A DNA stretch of 64,000 bases from Clostridium gelidum (lineage in GTDB: Bacteria > Bacillota > Clostridia > Clostridiales > Clostridiaceae). The stretch's first letter is position 1. Each line of letters opens with the position of its first letter. Positions 62,409-64,000 of the stretch are shown in pieces. Below the pieces are notes generated by a model that saw only the letters and a list, made by a program, of their open reading frames with translations, was not told the DNA's origin and searched no databases. The DNA lies in contig NZ_AP024849.1 in assembly GCF_019977655.1 (NCBI RefSeq), positions 1,266,001 through 1,330,000 of the forward strand. Direction: 5' to 3'. The translations under genes were made by a program, and so were the position numbers.

Positions 62409-62981
62409 TTGAGTGAAATAGAGCTTGTTAAAAAAATCCAGTCTGGTGATATGAATGCCTTAGGTGAAATATTTGAAATATATAAAAATGGGGCACTTAA
62501 ATATTCATATCTTATTACAGGTAATAAATTTACGAGTGAAGATATTGTACAAGAAACATTTATAAAATGTTATATAAATGTAAATAGCTTAAAAAAATTA
62601 GAACAGTTTAAACCATGGTTTTTTAAAATTCTTACAAGAATTGCTTGGAAACATGTTGGTAAAGAAAAGAAAGCATTGCCAATAGAAAATATTTTTGAAA
62701 AAGCAGATGATGTAAGTATTAATGAATCAATAAATATGTACATGAGAAATCAAGAGGAAGAAGCACTCCATGTTGAAATTGAACATCTAGATTTAAAACA
62801 GAAAACAGTTATAGTACTTTATTATTTCAATGGATTGTCAATTAAAGAAATAGCAAAGGTTATGGGATGCTTTGAGGGTACGGTAAAGTCAAGGCTTCAT
62901 AGTGCAAGAAAAAAATTAAAAGAAAGCTTATTGGATAATGAAGGATATAACAAAGTAAAGGCAAAGGAGTGTGAAGTTTAA
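62409..62981 (+). CDS. ECF-type RNA polymerase sigma factor (SigV/SigW-like)
   Basis: The 190-residue protein has sigma region 2 (FTSEDIVQETFIKCYINVNS, FKPWFFKILTRIAWKHV) and region 4 (LDLKQKTVIVLYYFNGLSIK, EIAKVMGCFEGTVKSRLHSA). It uses a TTG start after AAGGAG. The stop codon overlaps the ATG of the next gene by one base, so sigma and anti-sigma are translationally coupled. It is the third ECF system of the window and unlike the first two in sequence. Confidence 0.94.
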   Translation: MSEIELVKKIQSGDMNALGEIFEIYKNGALKYSYLITGNKFTSEDIVQETFIKCYINVNSLKKLEQFKPWFFKILTRIAWKHVGKEKKALPIENIFEKADDVSINESINMYMRNQEEEALHVEIEHLDLKQKTVIVLYYFNGLSIKEIAKVMGCFEGTVKSRLHSARKKLKESLLDNEGYNKVKAKECEV

Positions 62982-63793
62982 TGAAAAAACAACTAAGTGA
63001 AGATATAGATAAAAAAATTAAAAATTGCTTAAATAATAGAGCAGAAGAAATTTCAGCTTCACAAGATATGTTCTTTAAAATCAGAGCTGAAATCTTAAAG
63101 GAGAATAAAGGAGTGTTTTATAATATGAAAATTAAATTTTTAAGAGCAAGAACAGCTATAATAGCAGGGATTCTATGTGTAGTAACAACAGTAACTGTTG
63201 TGGCAGCAACAAATGGTGCATTTTTGGTTTCAAGATCTAACAAAAATAATGCAATTAAAAGTTTTCCAAGCACTGATATAGTAAAAAGTGCTGTTAATTT
63301 TTTACCTAAATATGTAGAAAACCTTAATGGCGGATTTAAATTTTATGAATTTAATTATATTGAGAATTCGTTAAAAAATGATGATGGGAATACAGTCGCT
63401 AAACCTAAAAGTGCATATTTTGCTTATAAAAGAGATGGAGCTAAGAAAAATCGAAATTTAAATATGTATGTAGATCTAATTGATAAATCAGAGTTTGACA
63501 ATATGATAGAAAAAATAAAGGATAGAACTGAATATAATGACACTAAAATATATTATCATAGTATTAAATGTAAGGATGTTCCAGAAGATTACAAACAAAC
63601 AGAAGAAGATTTAAAATTAATTAATGAGGGACGTTTAGAGATGGCATTTGGCAGTGATGAAATTGAAGAATATAATAGTCAAAGTGTTGAATGGTATGAG
63701 AATGGTATTGAATATAACATTATAAATAACTCTTATGATGATGTAGATAGAGATGCAATGATTCAAATGGCTAAGACTGTTATAAATAAATAG
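62981..63793 (+). CDS. Membrane anti-sigma-like protein
   Basis: The 270-residue protein has an N-terminal cytoplasmic region of about 50 residues (LSEDIDKKIKNCLNNRAEEI), one transmembrane helix (about 56-76; TAIIAGILCVVTTVTVVAAT) and an extracytoplasmic domain of about 190 residues with no clear enzyme motif. Position and coupling make it the regulator of the sigma gene. An internal ATG at 63125, preceded by AAAGGAG, lies just before the membrane helix, as in the protein at 60431. Confidence 0.82.
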   Translation: MKKQLSEDIDKKIKNCLNNRAEEISASQDMFFKIRAEILKENKGVFYNMKIKFLRARTAIIAGILCVVTTVTVVAATNGAFLVSRSNKNNAIKSFPSTDIVKSAVNFLPKYVENLNGGFKFYEFNYIENSLKNDDGNTVAKPKSAYFAYKRDGAKKNRNLNMYVDLIDKSEFDNMIEKIKDRTEYNDTKIYYHSIKCKDVPEDYKQTEEDLKLINEGRLEMAFGSDEIEEYNSQSVEWYENGIEYNIINNSYDDVDRDAMIQMAKTVINK

Positions 63794-63830
63794 GTTTAAG
63801 TTAATAAACATAATAAGTTATTGATAATAG

Positions 63831-63876
63831 AGTGAGGTAAGTTACACAAAATATAACTTGCCTCACTTTTATTATT
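63831..63876 (+). terminator. Intrinsic terminator of the third ECF operon
   Basis: AGTGAGGTAAGTTA pairs with TAACTTGCCTCACT (one mismatch) around a 9-base loop, followed by TTTATTATTT. Confidence 0.9.
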
Positions 63877-63902
63877 TATGAAAGAGATTATAGATAATAT
63901 AT

Positions 63903-64000
63903 TGAAAAAAACTGATAAATATGTAACGTATCCTAAGTGCGAGTACGCATCAAACTGGACTTGCAATTGATGTACCAAATGAGGATGGTGCCAAAGATAA
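63903..64000 (+). pseudogene. Decayed VanY-type carboxypeptidase fragment (runs off the window)
   Basis: From about 63905 the DNA matches the intact VanY gene: DKYV in one frame, then after a frameshift HQTGLAIDVPNEDGAKD, corresponding to HQTGLAIDVTNGDGAKD. The N-terminal half of the gene is missing. It looks like a partial tandem duplication of 61604-62287; whether more of it lies beyond base 64000 cannot be seen. Confidence 0.75.

Overview
The window is a 64 kb piece of a low-GC, monoderm Firmicute chromosome, most likely a Clostridium sensu stricto species. The genus call is inferred from very AT-rich codon use, strong AGGAGG-type ribosome binding sites, TTG/GTG starts, LicT/RAT-controlled PTS genes, VanY, YkuD and CW-binding proteins, and many short intrinsic terminators. 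No rRNA, complete tRNA, CRISPR array or replication origin was seen.

Region 1 (1-6.5 kb) is a decayed accessory zone. It holds the 3' end of a sigma-54 activator, a complete IS3-family element, a TetR regulator, a broken tyrosine recombinase, an alpha/beta-hydrolase esterase, a broken OmpR-type response regulator and several hairpin elements. Two sequences resembling the 3' end of a tmRNA/tRNA, each followed by a terminator-like hairpin, lie at its two edges. A perfect 25-bp direct repeat encloses an inner 2.3 kb segment. The IS sits inside the loop of one of the terminator hairpins.

Region 2 (6.5-16.1 kb) is ordinary chromosome: a PadR/DUF2812 pair with a clear promoter-operator, a membrane diguanylate cyclase, an MFS exporter, a TVP38/methyltransferase pair, an ECF sigma operon (sigma, zinc anti-sigma, two small membrane proteins) and a secreted SH3b plus lysozyme-like protein.

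Region 3 (16.2-35.2 kb) is the most remarkable part. A four-gene unit occurs twice in tandem: membrane fusion protein, RND (AcrB-type) pump, TolC-family protein, and a cell-wall-binding protein with a cadherin-like sandwich. A MarR regulator follows copy 2, and a MarR remnant follows copy 1. Each copy is preceded by its own divergent two-component system, NarL type for copy 1 and OmpR type for copy 2. A tripartite RND pump with a TolC homologue and a wall-anchored partner in a cell without an outer membrane suggests an envelope conduit through the peptidoglycan. The pump genes have diverged while the TolC 3' end and wall-binding genes stay nearly identical. The second wall-binding gene has one nonsense codon just before its CW repeats.

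Region 4 (35.3-46 kb) holds greA, an xpaC-telA pair, an ABC-class ATPase, a small P-loop kinase-like protein, and a beta-glucoside PTS operon (licT, bglP, bglA) with two RAT/terminator switches, a consensus promoter and a cre-like site. Region 5 (46-54.5 kb) is a signalling block: CheV, a YkuD transpeptidase, then a tight five-gene run of REC-HDOD, FIST, histidine kinase, REC-kinase hybrid and a REC protein with a degenerate C-terminus. Region 6 (54.6-64 kb) has a CmpB-like membrane protein, a sugar-phosphate operon (rpiA, Gfo/Idh/MocA, RpiR, aldo/keto reductase) with a likely RpiR operator, and two ECF sigma/anti-sigma pairs around a VanY carboxypeptidase. A decayed second VanY copy runs off the right edge.
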